Positions 1 through 12,694 of a DNA stretch of 64,000 nt are shown here, one piece after another. The stretch comes from Megalopta genalis (taxonomy: Eukaryota; Arthropoda; Insecta; Hymenoptera; Halictidae): contig NC_135020.1 of NCBI RefSeq assembly GCF_051020955.1, positions 3,037,501 to 3,101,500 of the forward strand, given 5' to 3'. The position numbers and the translations under genes were made by a program. Position 1 is the stretch's first letter; each line of letters starts with the position of its first letter. Below the pieces are notes generated by a model. It was not told the origin of the DNA and ran no database searches. It saw only the letters and a program-made list of their open reading frames with translations.

Positions 1-952
1 TCTTGTTGTTCTTGTTGTTCTTGTTGTTCTTGTTGTTCTTGTTGTTCTTGTTGTTCTTGCTGTTCTTGTTGTAGTTGTTGTTGTTGTAGTTCTTGTTGTT
101 CTTGTTGTAGTTGTTGTTGTTGTAGTTCTTGTTGTTCTTGTTGTTCTTGTTGTTCTTGTTGTCCTTGTTGTTCTTGTTGTTCTTGTTGTTCTTGTTGTTC
201 TTGTTGTTCTTGTTGTTCTTGTTGTTCTTGTTGCTTTTGCTGTTCATGTTGTCCTTGTTGTTCTTCTTGTTGTTGATCGAGTTGTCCTTGTTGTTTTTGT
301 TGATCTTGTTGTTCTTGTTGTTCTTGTTGTTCATGTTGTTCTTCTTGCTGTTCTGGTTGTTCTTGTTGTTCTTGTTATTCTTGTTGTTCTTGTTGTTCTT
401 GTTATTCTTGTTGTTCTCGTTGTTCTCGTTGTTCTCGTTGTTCTCGTTGTTCTCGTTGTTCTCGTTGTTCTCGTTGTTCTCGTTGTTCTCGTTGTTCTCG
501 TTGTTCTCGTTGTTCTCGTTGTTCTCGTTGTTCTTGTTGTTCTCGTTGTTCTCGTTGTTCCCGTTGTTCTCGTTGTTCTCGTTGTTCTCGTTGTTCTTGT
601 TGTTCTTGTTGTTCTTGTTGTTCTTGTTGTTCTTGTTGTTCTTCTTGTTCTGGTTGTTCTTGTTGTTCTTGTTGTTCTTGTTGTTCCGGTTGTTCTTGTT
701 GTTCTTGTTCTTGTTGTTCTTGCTGTTCTTGTTGTTCTTGTTGTTCTTGTTGTTCTTGTTGTTCTTGTTGTTCTTGATGTTCTTGTTGCTCTTGTTGCTC
801 TTGTTGTTCTTGTTGTTCTTGTTGTTCTTGTTGTTCTTGTTGTTCTTGTTGTTCTTGCTGTTCTTGTTGTTCTTGTTGTTCTTGTTGTTCTTGTTGATCT
901 TGTTGTACTTGTTCTTGTTGTTCTCGTTGTTCTTATGGTTCTTGTTGTTCTT

Positions 953-983
<31 letters not shown>

Positions 984-1168
984 TTCTTGTTGTTTTTGCT
1001 GTTCATGTTGTTCTTGTTGTTCTTCTTGTTGTTGTTCTAGTTGTCCTTGTTGTTGTTGTTGTTGTTGTCCTTGTTGTTGTTGTTGTTGTTGTCCTTGTTA
1101 TTCTTCTTGTGCTTGTTGTTCTTGTTGATCTTGTTGTTCTTGTTGCTCTTGTTGCTCTTGTTGCTCTT

Positions 1169-1199
<31 letters not shown>

Positions 1200-2407
1200 T
1201 TGTTCTTGTTGTTCTTGTTTTTGTTGTTCTTGTTGTTGTTGTTCTTGTCGTTGTGGTTCTTGTTGTTCCTGTTGTTGTTGTTGTTGTTCTTGTTGTTCTT
1301 GTTGTTGTTGTTCATGTGGTTCTTGTTGTTGTTGTTCTTGCTGTTCTTCTTGTTGTTGTTGTTCTTGCGGTTTTTGCTGTTCATGTTGTTCTTGTTGTTC
1401 TTCTTCTTGTTGTTGTAGTTGTCCTTGTTGTTGTTGTTGTCCATGTGGTTCTTGTTGTTGTTGCTCTTGCTGTTCTTGTTCTTGTTGTCCTTGTTGTTCT
1501 TGCTGTTCTTCTTGCTGTTGTTGTTCTTGCTGTTTTTGCTGTTCATGTTGTTCTTGTTGTTCTTCTTCTTGTTGTTGTAGTTGTCCTTGTTGTTGTTGTT
1601 GTCCTTGTTGTTCTTGCTGTTGTTGTCCTTGTTGTTCTTGTTGTGCTTGTTGTTCTTGTTGATCTTGTTGTTCTTGTTGCTCTTGTTGCTCTTGTTGTTC
1701 TTGTTGCTCTTGTTGATCTTGTTGTTGTTCTTGTTGATCTTGTTGTTGTTCTTGTTGTTGTTGTTGTTCTTGCTGTTCTTGTTGTTCTTGTTGTTCTTGT
1801 TGTTCTTGTTGTTCTTGTTGTTCTTGTTGTTCTTGTTGTTCTTGTTGTTCTTGTTGTTCTTGTTGTTCTTGTTGTTCTTGTTGTTCTTGCTGTTCTTGTT
1901 GTTCTTGTTGTTCTTGTTGATCTTGTTGTTCTTATTGTTCTTGTTGTTCTTGTTGTTCTTGTTGTTCTTGTTGTTCTTGTTGTTCTTGTTGTTCTTGTTG
2001 TTCTTGTTGTTCTTGTTGTTCTTGTTGTTCTTGTTGTTCTTGTTGTTCTTGTTGTTCTTGTTGTTCTTGTTGTTCTTGTTGTTCTTGTTGTTCTTGTTGT
2101 TCTTGTTGTTCTTGATGTTCTTGTTGTTCTTGTTGTTCTTGTTGTTCTTGTTGTTCTTGTTGATCTTGTTGTACTTGTTCTTGTTGTTCTCGTTGTTCTT
2201 ATTGTTCTTGTTGTTCTTGTTGCTCTTGTTGCTCTCGTCGTTGTTGTTCCCGTTGTTCTTGTTCTTGTTGTTCTTGTTGTTGTTCCCGTTGTTCTTGTTC
2301 TTGTTGTTGTTGTTGTTCTTGTTGTCGTTGTTGTCGTTGTTGTTGTTGTTATTGTTGTTCTTGTTGTTCTTGTTGTTCTTGTTGTTCTTGTTGTTCTTGT
2401 TGTTCTT

Positions 2408-2438
<31 letters not shown>

Positions 2439-2660
2439 TTCTTGTTGTTTTTGCTGTTCATGTTGTTCTTGTTGTTCTTCTTGTTGTTGTTCTAGTTGTC
2501 CTTGTTGTTGTTGTTGTCCTTGTTGTTCTTGTTGTTGTTGTCCTTGTTGTTCTTGTTGTTCTTGTTGTTCTTGTTGTTCTGGTTGTTCTTGTTGTTCTTG
2601 TTGTTCTTGTTGTTCCGGTTGTTCTTGTTGTTCTTGTTCTTGTTGTTCTTGCTGTTCATG
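1..2660. repeat. Zone I: left-edge mixed-variant part of the array
   Basis: A mixed stretch ahead of the first phase-shifting module. It holds a TTGTTCTCG run (about 411-594), several (TTG)n expansions around 1050-1100 and 1265-1345, and a G module at 2231. Blocks around 340-400 and 1250-1560 resemble blocks near 62.4-62.9 kb at the other end. No gene is visible. Confidence 0.85.
411..594. repeat. TTGTTCTCG variant run
   Basis: About 20 consecutive units carry TCG instead of the second TTG, giving one CpG per 9 bp. One consensus unit (near 533) and one CCG unit (near 561) interrupt the run. It is the first of many such homogenised blocks. Confidence 0.9.
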
Positions 2661-2880
2661 TTGTCTTGTTGTCCTTGTTGTTCTAGTTGTTCTTGTTGTT
2701 CTTGTTGTTCTTGTTGTTGTTGTGCTAGTTGTTCTAATTGTTGCTGTTCTGGTTGTTCTTGTTGTTCTTGTTGTTCCGGTTGTTCCGGTTGTTCATGTTG
2801 TTGTTCTTGTTGTTGTTGTTGTTCTTATTTTTGTTTTTGTTGTTGTTGTTTTTCTTGCTGTTCTTGCTGGTCATGTTGTT
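2661..2880. repeat. E-A module pair, copy 1
   Basis: The 8-bp unit ttgtcttg follows gttcatg at 2661 and lacks one base relative to the 9-mer. The A landmark cttatttttgtttttg starts 163 bp later at 2824 and is followed by the tcttgctggtcatg variant. This is the first inherited phase shift. Confidence 0.92.
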
Positions 2881-2883
2881 CTT

Positions 2884-2941
<58 letters not shown>

Positions 2942-2955
2942 TTCTTGTTGTTCTT

Positions 2956-2970
<15 letters not shown>

Positions 2971-2986
<16 letters not shown>

Positions 2987-3212
2987 TTCTTGTTGTTCTT
3001 GTTGTTCTTGTTGTTCTTGTTGTTCTTGTTGTTCTTGTTGTTCTTGTTGTTCTTGTTGTTCTTGTTGTTCTTGTTGTTCTTGTTGTTCTTGTTGTTCTTG
3101 TTGTTCTTGTTGTTCTTGTTGTTCTTGTTGTTCTTGTTGTTCTTGTTGTTCTTGTTGTTCTTGTTGTTCTTGTTGTTCTTGTTGTTCTTGTTGTTCTTGT
3201 TGTTCTTGTTGT
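2971..3212. repeat. Long uninterrupted consensus run
   Basis: About 240 bp of unmodified 9-mers between a TTGCTCTTG variant and a ttcttttt variant. It marks a recently expanded or homogenised block. Confidence 0.85.
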
Positions 3213-3378
3213 TCTTTTTGTTCTTGTTGTTCTTGTTGTTTTTGTTGTTTTTGTTGTTCTTGTTGTTGTTGTTGTTGTTGTTGTTCTTGTTGTTGTTCTT
3301 GTTGTTCTTGTTCTTGTTGTTCTTGTTGTTCTTGTTGTTCTGGTTGTTCTTGTTGTTCTTGTTGTTCTTGTTGTTCTT

Positions 3379-3409
<31 letters not shown>

Positions 3410-3549
3410 TTCTTGTTGTTCTTCTTGTTCTTGTTGTTCTTGTTGTTGTTATTGTTGTTGTTGTCCTTGTTGTTCTTGTTGTTCTTGTTGTTCTTGTTGT
3501 TCTTGTTGTTCTTGTTGTTCTTGTTGTTCTTGTTGTTCTTGTTGTTCTT

Positions 3550-3580
<31 letters not shown>

Positions 3581-4117
3581 TTCTTGTTGTTCTTGTTGTT
3601 CTTGTTGTTCTTGTTGTTCTTGTTGTTCTTGTTGTTTTTGCTGCTCATGTTGTTCTTGTTGTTCTTCTTGTTGTTGTTCTAGTTGTCCTTGTTGTTGTTG
3701 TTGTTGTCCTTGTTGTTCTTGTTGTTGTTGTCCTTGTTGTTCTTGTTGTTCTTGTTGTTCTTGTTGTTCTTGTTGTTCTTGTTGATCTTGTTGTTCTTGT
3801 TGTTCTTGTTGTTCTTGTTGTTCTTGTTGTTGTTGTTCATGTGGTTCTTGTTGTTGTTGCTCTTGCAGTTCTTGTTCTTGTTGTCCTTGTTGTTCTTTCT
3901 GTTCTTGTTGTTGTTGTTGTTGTCCTTGCCGTTGTTGTTGTTCTTGCTGCTCTTGTTGCTCTTGTTGATCTTGTTGTTCTTGTTGTTCTTGTCGTTCTTG
4001 TTGCTCTTGTTGCTTTTGTTGCTCTTGTTGCTGTTGTTGTTGTTGTTGTTGCTCTTGTTGCTGTTGTTGTTGTTGTTGTTGATCTTGCTGTTCTTGTTCT
4101 TGTTGTTCTTGTTGATC

Positions 4118-4148
<31 letters not shown>

Positions 4149-4486
4149 CCTTGTTGTTCTTGTTGTTCTTGTTGTTCTTGTTGTTCTGGTAGTTCTTGTT
4201 GCTCTTGGTGTTCCTGTTGTTCTTGTTGTTCTAGTTGTTCTTGTTGTTCTTGTTGTTCCGGTTGTTCTTGTTGTTCTTGTTGTTCTTGTTGTTCTTGTTG
4301 TTCTTGTTGTTCTCGTTGTTCTTGTTGTTCTCGTTGTTCTCGTTGTTCTTGTTGTTCTCGTTGTTGTTCTTGTTGTTCTCGTTGTTCTTGTTGTTCTTGT
4401 TGTTCTGGTTGTTCTTGTTGTTCTTGTTGTTCTTGTTGTTCCGGTTGTTCTTGTTGTTCTTGTTCTTGTTGTTCTTGCTGTTCATG

Positions 4487-4706
4487 TTGTCTTGTTGTCC
4501 TTGTTGTTCTAGTTGTTCTTGTTGTTCTTGTTGTTCTTGTTGTTGTTGTGCTAGTTGTTCTAATTGTTGTTGTTCTGGTTGTTCTTGTTGTTCTTGTTGT
4601 TCCGGTTGTTCCGGTTGTTCATGTTGTTGTTCTTGTTGTTGTTGTTGTTCTTATTTTTGTTTTTGTTGTTGTTGTTTTTCTTGCTGTTCTTGCTGGTCAT
4701 GTTGTT
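4487..4706. repeat. E-A module pair, copy 2
   Basis: E at 4487 and A at 4650, again 163 bp apart. The pair lies 1,826 bp after copy 1, so it defines a local unit of about 1.83 kb. Confidence 0.92.
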
Positions 4707-4709
4707 CTT

Positions 4710-4767
<58 letters not shown>

Positions 4768-5189
4768 TTCTTGTTGTTCTTGTTGTTCTTGTTGCTCTTG
4801 TTGCTCTTGTTGTTCTTGTTGTTCTTGTTGTTCTTGTTGTTCTTGTTGTTCTTGTTGTTCTTGTTGTTCTTGTTGTTCTTGTTGTTCTTGTTGTTCTTGT
4901 TGTTCTTGTTGTTCTTGTTGTTCTTGTTGTTCTTGTTGTTCTTGTTGTTCTTGTTGTTCTTGTTGTTCTTGTTGTTCTTGTTGTTCTTGTTGTTCTTGTT
5001 GTTCTTGTTGTTCTTGTTGTTCTTTTTGTTCTTGTTGTTCTTGTTGTTTTTGTTGTTTTTGTTGTTCTTGTTGTTGTTGTTGTTGTTGTTGCTCTTGTTG
5101 TTCTTGTTCTTGTTGTTCTTGTTCTTGTTGTTCTTGTTGTTCGGGTTGTTCTTGTTGTTCTTGTTGTTCTTGTTGTTCTTGTTGTTCTT

Positions 5190-5220
<31 letters not shown>

Positions 5221-5360
5221 TTCTTGTTGTTCTTCTTGTTCTTGTTGTTCTTGTTGTTGTTATTGTTGTTGTTGTCCTTGTTGTCCTTGTTGTTCTTGTT
5301 GTTCTTGTTGTTCTTGTTGTTCTTGTTGTTCTTGTTGTTCTTGTTGTTCTTGTTGTTCTT

Positions 5361-5391
<31 letters not shown>

Positions 5392-5898
5392 TTTTTGCTG
5401 TTCATGTTGTTCTTGTTGTTCTTCTTGTTGTTGTTCTAGTTGTCCTTGTTGTTGTTGTTGTTGTCCTTGTTGTTCTTGTTGTTGTTGTCCTTGTTGTTCT
5501 TGTTGTTCTTGTTGTTCTTGTTGTTCTTGTTGTTCTTGTTGATCTTGTTGTTCTTGTTGTTCTTGTTGTTCTTGTTGTTCTTGTTGTTGTTGTTCATGTG
5601 GTTCTTGTTGTTGTTGCTCTTGCAGTTCTTGTTCTTGTTGTCCTTTTTGTTCTTTCTGTTCTTGTTGTTGTTGTTGTTGTCCTTGCCGTTGTTGTTGTTC
5701 TTGCTGCTCTTGTTGCTCTTGTTGATCTTGTTGTTCTTGTTGTTCTTGTCGTTCTTGTTGCTCTTGTTGCTTTTGTTGCTCTTGTTGCTGTTGTTGTTGT
5801 TGTTGCTCTTGTTGCTGTTGTTGTTGTTGTTGTTGATCTTGCTGTTCTTGTTCTTGTTGTTCTTGTTGTTCTTGTTGTTCTTGCTGGTCATGTTGATC

Positions 5899-5929
<31 letters not shown>

Positions 5930-6109
5930 CCTTGTTGTTCTTGTTGTTCTGGTAGTTCTTGTTGCTCTTGGTGTTCCTGTTGTTCTTGTTGTTCTAGTTG
6001 TTCTTGTTGTTCTTGTTGTTCCGGTTGTTCTTGTTGTTCTTGTTGTTCCGGTTGTTCTTGTTGTTCTTGTTGTTCTTGTTGTTCTTGTTGTTCTTGTTGT
6101 TCTTGTTGT

Positions 6110-6295
6110 TCTCGTTGTTCTTGTTGTTCTCGTTGTTCTCGTTGTTCTCGTTGTTCTCGTTGTTGTTCTTGTTGTTCTCGTTGTTCTCGTTGTTGTTCTT
6201 GTTGTTCTCGTTGTTCTCGTTGTTCTCGTTGTTCTCGTTGTTCTCGTTGTTCTCGTTGTTCTCGTTGTTCTCGTTGTTCTCGTTGTTCTCGATGT
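6110..6295. repeat. TTGTTCTCG variant run before an F module
   Basis: Mostly TCG units with three interruptions by consensus or TTG-expanded units. It ends in the F landmark gtaattg at 6303. TCG run plus F is a recurring composite. Confidence 0.88.
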
Positions 6296-7280
6296 TCTTG
6301 TTGTAATTGTTGTTCTTGTTGTTGTTGTTGTTGTTGTTGTTGTTCTTGCTGTTCTTGTTGTTCTTGTTGTTCTTGTTGTTCTTGCTGTTCTTGTTGTTCT
6401 TGTTGTTCTTGTTGTTCTTGATGTTCTTGATGTTCTCGTTGTTCTCGTTGTTGTTCTCGTTGTTCTCGTTGTTCTCGTTGTTCTCGTTGTTCTCGTTGTT
6501 CTCGTTGTTCTCGTTGTTCTCGTTGTTCTCGTTGTTCTCGTTGTTCTCGTTGTTCTCGTTGTTCTCGTTGTTCTCGTTGTTCTCGTTGTTCTCGTTGTTC
6601 TCGTTGTTCTTGTTGTTCTTGTTGTTCTTGTTGTTCTTATTGTTCTTGTTGTTCTTGTTGTTCTTGTTGTTCTTGTTGTTCTTCTTGTTCTTGTTGGCCT
6701 TGTTCTTCTTGTTGTTCTATTTGTTTTTGTTGATCTTGTTGCTCTTGTTGTTCTTGTTGTTGTTCTTGTTGATCTTGTTGTTCTTGCTGTTCTTGTTGTT
6801 CTTGCTGTTCTTGTTGTTCTCGTTGTTCTCGTTGTTCTCGTTGTTCTCGTTGTTCTCGTTGTTCTCGTTGTTCTCGTTGTTCTCGTTGTTCTCGTTGTTC
6901 TCGTTGTTCTCGTTGTTCTCGTTGTTCTTGTTGTTCTTGTTGTTCTTGTTGTTCTTGTTGTTGTTGTTGTCCTTGTTTTTGTTGTTCTTGTTGTTGTTGT
7001 TGTTCTTGCTGTTCGTGTTCTTGCTGTTCTTGTTGTTCTTGTTGTTCTTGTTGTTCTTGTTGTTCTTGTTGTTCTTGTTGTTCTTGTTGTTCTTGTTGTT
7101 CTTGTTGTTCTTGCTGTTCTTGTTGTTCTTGTTGTTCTTGTTGATCTTGTTGTTCTTGTTGTTCTTGTTGTTCTTGTTGTTCTTGTTGTTCTTGTTGTTC
7201 TTGTTGTTCTTGTTGTTCTTGTTGTTCTTGTTGTTCTTGTTGTTGTTGTTATTCTTGCTGTTCTTGTTCTTGTTGTTGTT

Positions 7281-7335
7281 CTTATTTTTGTTTTTGTTGT
7301 TGTTGTTTTTCTTGCTGTTCTTGCTGGTCATGTTG
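7281..7335. repeat. A module without E
   Basis: The A landmark is present with its downstream variants, but the sequence upstream differs and has no 8-bp E unit. The pair was probably split by recombination or a partial duplication. Confidence 0.85.
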
Positions 7336-7340
7336 TTCTT

Positions 7341-7398
<58 letters not shown>

Positions 7399-7718
7399 TT
7401 CTTGTTGTTCTTGTTGTTCTTGTTGCTCTTGTTGCTCTTGTTGTTCTTGTTGTTCTTGTTGTTCTTGTTGTTCTTGTTGTTCTTGTTGTTCTTGTTGTTC
7501 TTGTTGTTCTTGTTGTTCTTGTTGTTCTTGTTGTTCTTGATGTTCTTGTTGTTCTTGTTGTTCTTTTTGTTCTTGTTGTTCTTGTTGTTTTTGTTGTTTT
7601 TGTTGTTCTTGTTGTTGTTGTTGTTGTTGTTGTTCTTGTTGTTGTTCTTGTTGTTCTTGTTCTTGTTGTTCTTGTTGTTCTTGTTGTTCTGGTTGTTCTT
7701 GTTGTTCTTGTTGTTCTT

Positions 7719-7749
<31 letters not shown>

Positions 7750-7985
7750 TTCTTGTTGTTCTTCTTGTTCTTGTTGTTCTTGTTGTTGTTATTGTTGTTG
7801 TTGTCCTTGTTGTTCTTGTTGTTCTTGTTGTTCTTGTTGTTCTTGTTGTTCTTGTTGTTCTTGTTGTTCTTGTTGTTCTTGTTGTTCTTGCTGTTCTTGT
7901 TGTTCTTGTTGTTCTTGTTGTTCTTGTTGATCTTGTTGTACTTGTTCTTGTTGTTCTCGTTGTTCTTATGGTTCTTGTTGTTCTT

Positions 7986-8016
<31 letters not shown>

Positions 8017-8348
8017 TTCTTGTTGTTTTTGCTGTTCATGTTGTTCTTGTTGTTCTTCTTCTTGTTGTTGTAGTTGCCCTTGTTGTTGTTGTTGTCCATG
8101 TGGTTCTTGTTGTTGTTGCTCTTGCTGTTCTTGTTCTTGTTGTCCTTGTTGTTCTTGCTGTTCTTCTTGCTGTTGTTGTTCTTGCTGTTTTTGCTGTTCA
8201 TGTTGTTCTTGTTGTTCTTCTTCTTGTTGTTGTAGTTGTCCTTGTTGTTGTTGTTGTCCTTGTTGTTCTTGCTGTTGTTGTCCTTGTTGTTCTTGTTGTG
8301 CTTGTTGTTCTTGTTGATCTTGTTGTTCTTGTTGCTCTTGTTGCTCTT

Positions 8349-8379
<31 letters not shown>

Positions 8380-8550
8380 TTGTTCTTGTTGATCTTGTTG
8401 TTGTTCTTGTTGTTGTTGTTGTTCTTGCTGTTCTTGTTGTTCTTGTTGTTCTTGTTGTTCTTGTTGTTCTTGTTGTTCTTGTTGTTCTTGTTGTTCTTGT
8501 TGTTCTTGTTGTTCTTGCTGTTCTTGTTGTTCTTGTTGTTCTTGTTGATC

Positions 8551-8870
8551 TTGTTGTTCTTGTTGTTCTTGTTGTTCTTGTTGTTCTTGTTGTTCTTGTT
8601 GTTCTTGTTGTTCTTGTTGTTCTTGTTGTTCTTGTTGTTCTTGTTGTTCTTGTTGTTCTTGTTGTTCTTGTTGTTCTTGTTGTTCTTGTTGTTCTTGTTG
8701 TTCTTGTTGTTCTTGTTGTTCTTGTTGTTCTTGTTGTTCTTGTTGTTCTTGTTGTTCTTGTTGTTCTTGTTGTTCTTGTTGTTCTTGTTGTTCTTGTTGT
8801 TCTTGTTGTTCTTGTTGTTCTTGTTGTTCTTGTTGTTCTTGTTGTTCTTGTTGTTCTTGTTGTTCTTGTT
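8551..8870. repeat. Long uninterrupted consensus run
   Basis: About 320 bp, or 35 units, with no visible substitution, bounded on both sides by TTGATCTTG units. Confidence 0.85.
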
Positions 8871-9107
8871 GATCTTGTTGTACTTGTTCTTGTTGTTCTC
8901 GTTGTTCTTATTGTTCTTGTTGTTCTTGTTGCTCTTGTTGCTCTCGTCGTTGTTGTTCCCGTTGTTCTTGTTCTTGTTGTTCTTGTTGTTGTTCCCGTTG
9001 TTCTTGTTCTTGTTGTTGTTGTTGTTCTTGTTGTCGTTGTTGTCGTTGTTGTTGTTGTTATTGTTGTTCTCGTTGTTCTTGTTGTTCTTGTTGTTCTTGT
9101 TGTTCTT

Positions 9108-9138
<31 letters not shown>

Positions 9139-9360
9139 TTCTTGTTGTTTTTGCTGTTCATGTTGTTCTTGTTGTTCTTCTTGTTGTTGTTCTAGTTGTC
9201 CTTGTTGTTGTTGTTGTCCTTGTTGTTCTTGTTGTTGTTGTCCTTGTTGTTCTTGTTGTTCTTGTTGTTCTTGTTGTTCTGGTTGTTCTTGTTGTTCTTG
9301 TTGTTCTTGTTGTTCCGGTTGTTCTTGTTGTTCTTGTTCTTGTTGTTCTTGCTGTTCATG

Positions 9361-9580
9361 TTGTCTTGTTGTCCTTGTTGTTCTAGTTGTTCTTGTTGTT
9401 CTTGTTGTTCTTGTTGTTGTTGTGCTAGTTGTTCTAATTGTTGTTGTTCTGGTTGTTCTTGTTGTTCTTGTTGTTCCGGTTGTTCCGGTTGTTCATGTTG
9501 TTGTTCTTGTTGTTGTTGTTGTTCTTATTTTTGTTTTTGTTGTTGTTGTTTTTCTTGCTGTTCTTGCTGGTCATGTTGTT
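9361..9580. repeat. E-A module pair, copy 3
   Basis: E at 9361 and A at 9524, 163 bp apart. It is 6,700 bp after copy 1, which fixes the long higher-order period. Confidence 0.92.
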
Positions 9581-9583
9581 CTT

Positions 9584-9641
<58 letters not shown>

Positions 9642-9655
9642 TTCTTGTTGTTCTT

Positions 9656-9686
<31 letters not shown>

Positions 9687-10024
9687 TTCTTGTTGTTCTT
9701 GTTGTTCTTGTTGTTCTTGTTGTTCTTGTTGTTCTTGTTGTTCTTGTTGTTCTTGTTGTTCTTGTTGTTCTTGTTGTTCTTGTTGTTCTTGTTGTTCTTG
9801 TTGTTCTTGTTGTTCTTGTTGTTCTTGTTGTTCTTGTTGTTCTTGTTGTTCTTGTTGTTCTTGTTGTTCTTGTTGTTCTTTTTGTTCTTGTTGTTCTTGT
9901 TGTTCTTGTTGTTGTTGTTGTTGTTGTTGTTCTTGTTGTTGTTCTTGTTGTTCTTGTTCTTGTTGTTCTTGTTGTTCTTGTTGTTCTGGTTGTTCTTGTT
10001 GTTCTTGTTGTTCTTGTTGTTCTT

Positions 10025-10073
<49 letters not shown>

Positions 10074-10823
10074 TTCTTGTTGTTCTTCTTGTTCTTGTTG
10101 TTCTTGTTGTTGTTATTGTTGTTGTTGTCCTTGTTGTTCTTGTTGTTCTTGTTGTTCTTGTTGTTCTTGTTGTTCTTGTTGTTCTTGTTGTTCTTGTTGT
10201 TCTTGTTGTTCTTGTTGTTCTTGTTGTTCTTGTTGTTCTTGTTGTTCTTGTTGTTCTTGTTGTTCTTGTTGTTCTTGTTGTTCTTGTTGTTCTTGTTGTT
10301 CTTGTTGTTCTTGTTGTTTTTGCTGTTCATGTTGATCTTGTTGTTCTTCTTGTTGTTGTTCTAGTTGTCCTTGTTGTTGTTGTTGTTGTCCTTGTTGTTC
10401 TTGTTGTTGTTGTCCTTGTTGTTCTTGTTGTTCTTGTTGTTCTTGTTGTTCTTGTTGTTCTTGTTGATCTTGTTGTTCTTGTTGTTCTTGTTGTTCTTGT
10501 TGTTCTTGTTGTTGTTGTTCATGTGGTTCTTGTTGTTGTTGCTCTTGCAGTTCTTGTTCTTGTTGTCCTTGTTGTTCTTTCTGTTCTTGTTGTTGTTGTT
10601 GTTGTCCTTGCCGTTGTTGTTGTTCTTGCTGCTCTTGTTGCTCTTGTTGATCTTGTTGTTCTTGTTGTTCTTGTCGTTCTTGTTGCTCTTGTTGCTTTTG
10701 TTGCTCTTGTTGCTGTTGTTGTTGTTGTTGCTCTTGTTGCTGTTGTTGTTGTTGTTGTTGATCTTGCTGTTCTTGTTCTTGTTGTTCTTGTTGTTCTTGT
10801 TGTTCTTGCTGGTCATGTTGATC

Positions 10824-10854
<31 letters not shown>

Positions 10855-11192
10855 CCTTGTTGTTCTTGTTGTTCTTGTTGTTCTTGTTGTTCTTGTTGTT
10901 CTGGTAGTTCTTGTTGCTCTTGGTGTTCCTGTTGTTCTTGTTGTTCTAGTTGTTCTTGTTGTTCTTGTTGTTCCGGTTGTTCTTGTTGTTCTTGTTGTTC
11001 TTGTTGTTCTTGTTGTTCTCGTTGTTCTTGTTGTTCTCGTTGTTCTCGTTGTTCTCGTTGTTCTCGTTGTTGTTCTTGTTGTTCTCGTTGTTCTTGTTGT
11101 TCTTGTTGTTCTGGTTGTTCTTGTTGTTCTTGTTGTTCTTGTTGTTCCGGTTGTTCTTGTTGTCCTTGTTCTTGTTGTTCTTGCTGTTCATG

Positions 11193-11412
11193 TTGTCTTG
11201 TTGTCCTTGTTGTTCTAGTTGTTCTTGTTGTTCTTGTTGTTCTTGTTGTTGTTGTGCTAGTTGTTCTAATTGTTGTTGTTCTGGTTGTTCTTGTTGTTCT
11301 TGTTGTTCCGGTTGTTCCGGTTGTTCATGTTGTTGTTCTTGTTGTTGTTGTTGTTCTTATTTTTGTTTTTGTTGTTGTTGTTTTTCTTGCTGTTCTTGCT
11401 GGTCATGTTGTT
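11193..11412. repeat. E-A module pair, copy 4
   Basis: E at 11193 and A at 11356, 163 bp apart. It is 1,832 bp after copy 3, close to the 1,826 bp between copies 1 and 2. Confidence 0.92.
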
Positions 11413-11415
11413 CTT

Positions 11416-11473
<58 letters not shown>

Positions 11474-11496
11474 TTCTTGTTGTTCTTGTTGTTCTT

Positions 11497-11527
<31 letters not shown>

Positions 11528-11751
11528 TTCTTGTTGTTCTTGTTGTTCTTGTTGTTCTTGTTGTTCTTGTTGTTCTTGTTGTTCTTGTTGTTCTTGTTGT
11601 TCTTGTTGTTCTTGTTGTTCTTGTTGTTCTTGTTGTTCTTGTTGTTCTTGTTGTTCTTGTTGTTCTTGTTGTTCTTGTTGTTGTTGTTGTTGTTGTTGTT
11701 CTTGTTCTTGTTGTTCTTGTTCTTGTTGTTCTTGTTGTTCTTGTTGTTCTT

Positions 11752-11782
<31 letters not shown>

Positions 11783-12240
11783 TTCTTGTTGTTCTTGTTG
11801 TTCTTCTTGTTCTTGTTGTTCTTGTTGTTGTTATTGTTGTTGTTGTCCTTGTTGTTCTTGTTGCTCTTGTTGCTCTTGTTGTTCTTGTTGTTCTTGTTGT
11901 TCTTGTTGTTCTTGTTGTTCTTGTTGTTCTTGTTGTTCTTGTTGTTCTTGTTGTTCTTGTTGTTCTTGTTGTTCTTGTTGTTCTTGTTGTTCTTGTTGTT
12001 CTTGTTGTTCTTGTTGTTCTTGTTGTTCTTGTTGTTCTTGTTGTTCTTGTTGTTCTTGTTGTTCTTGTTGTTCTTTTTGTTCTTGTTGTTCTTGTTGTTT
12101 TTGTTGTTTTTGTTGTTCTTGTTGTTGTTGTTGTTGTTGTTGTTGTTCTTGTTGTTGTTCTTGTTGTTCTTGTTCTTGTTGTTCTTGTTGTTCTTGTTGT
12201 TCTGGTTGTTCTTGTTGTTCTTGTTGTTCTTGTTGTTCTT

Positions 12241-12271
<31 letters not shown>

Positions 12272-12663
12272 TTCTTGTTGTTCTTCTTGTTCTTGTTGTT
12301 CTTGTTGTTGTTATTGTTGTTGTTGTCCTTGTTGTTCTTGTTGTTCTTGTTGTTCTTGTTGTTCTTGTTGTTCTTGTTGTTCTTGTTGTTCTTGTTGTTC
12401 TTGTTGTTCTTGTTGTTCTTGTTGTTCTTGTTGTTCTTGTTGTTCTTGTTGTTCTTGTTGTTCTTGTTGTTCTTGTTGTTCTTGTTGTTCTTGTTGTTCT
12501 TGTTGTTCTTGTTGTTCTTGTTGTTTTTGTTGTTTTTGTTGTTCTTGTTGTTGTTGTTGTTGTTGTTGTTCTTGTTGTTGTTCTTGTTGTTCTTGTTCTT
12601 GTTGTTCTTGTTGTTCTTGTGGTTCTGGTTGTTCTTGTTGTTCTTGTTGTTCTTGTTGTTCTT

Positions 12664-12694
<31 letters not shown>

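Larger units (their letters stand above)
2231..8939. repeat. Higher-order repeat, about 6.7 kb, copy 1
   Basis: Anchors in order: G 2231, E 2661, A 2824, E 4487, A 4650, F 6303, B 6696, A 7281. The first five recur 6,700-6,709 bp further on, at G 8940, E 9361, A 9524, E 11193 and A 11356. Offsets differ only by 6-9 bp, so the copies differ mainly by whole triplets or units. Confidence 0.85.

Noticed and set aside
2655..2670. Conserved ATG opposite gttcat at E modules as a true start codon
   Set aside because: The same gttcat variant occurs at many places without E, no Kozak-like or upstream unique sequence exists, and the frame it opens ends at a TAG a few hundred bases on.
2496..3785. Cysteine-rich (Ser-Cys-Cys) reading downstream of a phase shift
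   Set aside because: It is the TCT TGT TGT reading of the same unit and begins at the E-module slip. There is no signal peptide or cysteine pattern beyond the repeat.
6717..9161. Asparagine/lysine-rich minus-strand frame (814 codons), reminiscent of amoebal or plasmodial low-complexity proteins
   Set aside because: It is the AAC AAG AAC reading of the unit, stops at every ttctag variant, and its ATG comes from the recurrent gttcat variant.
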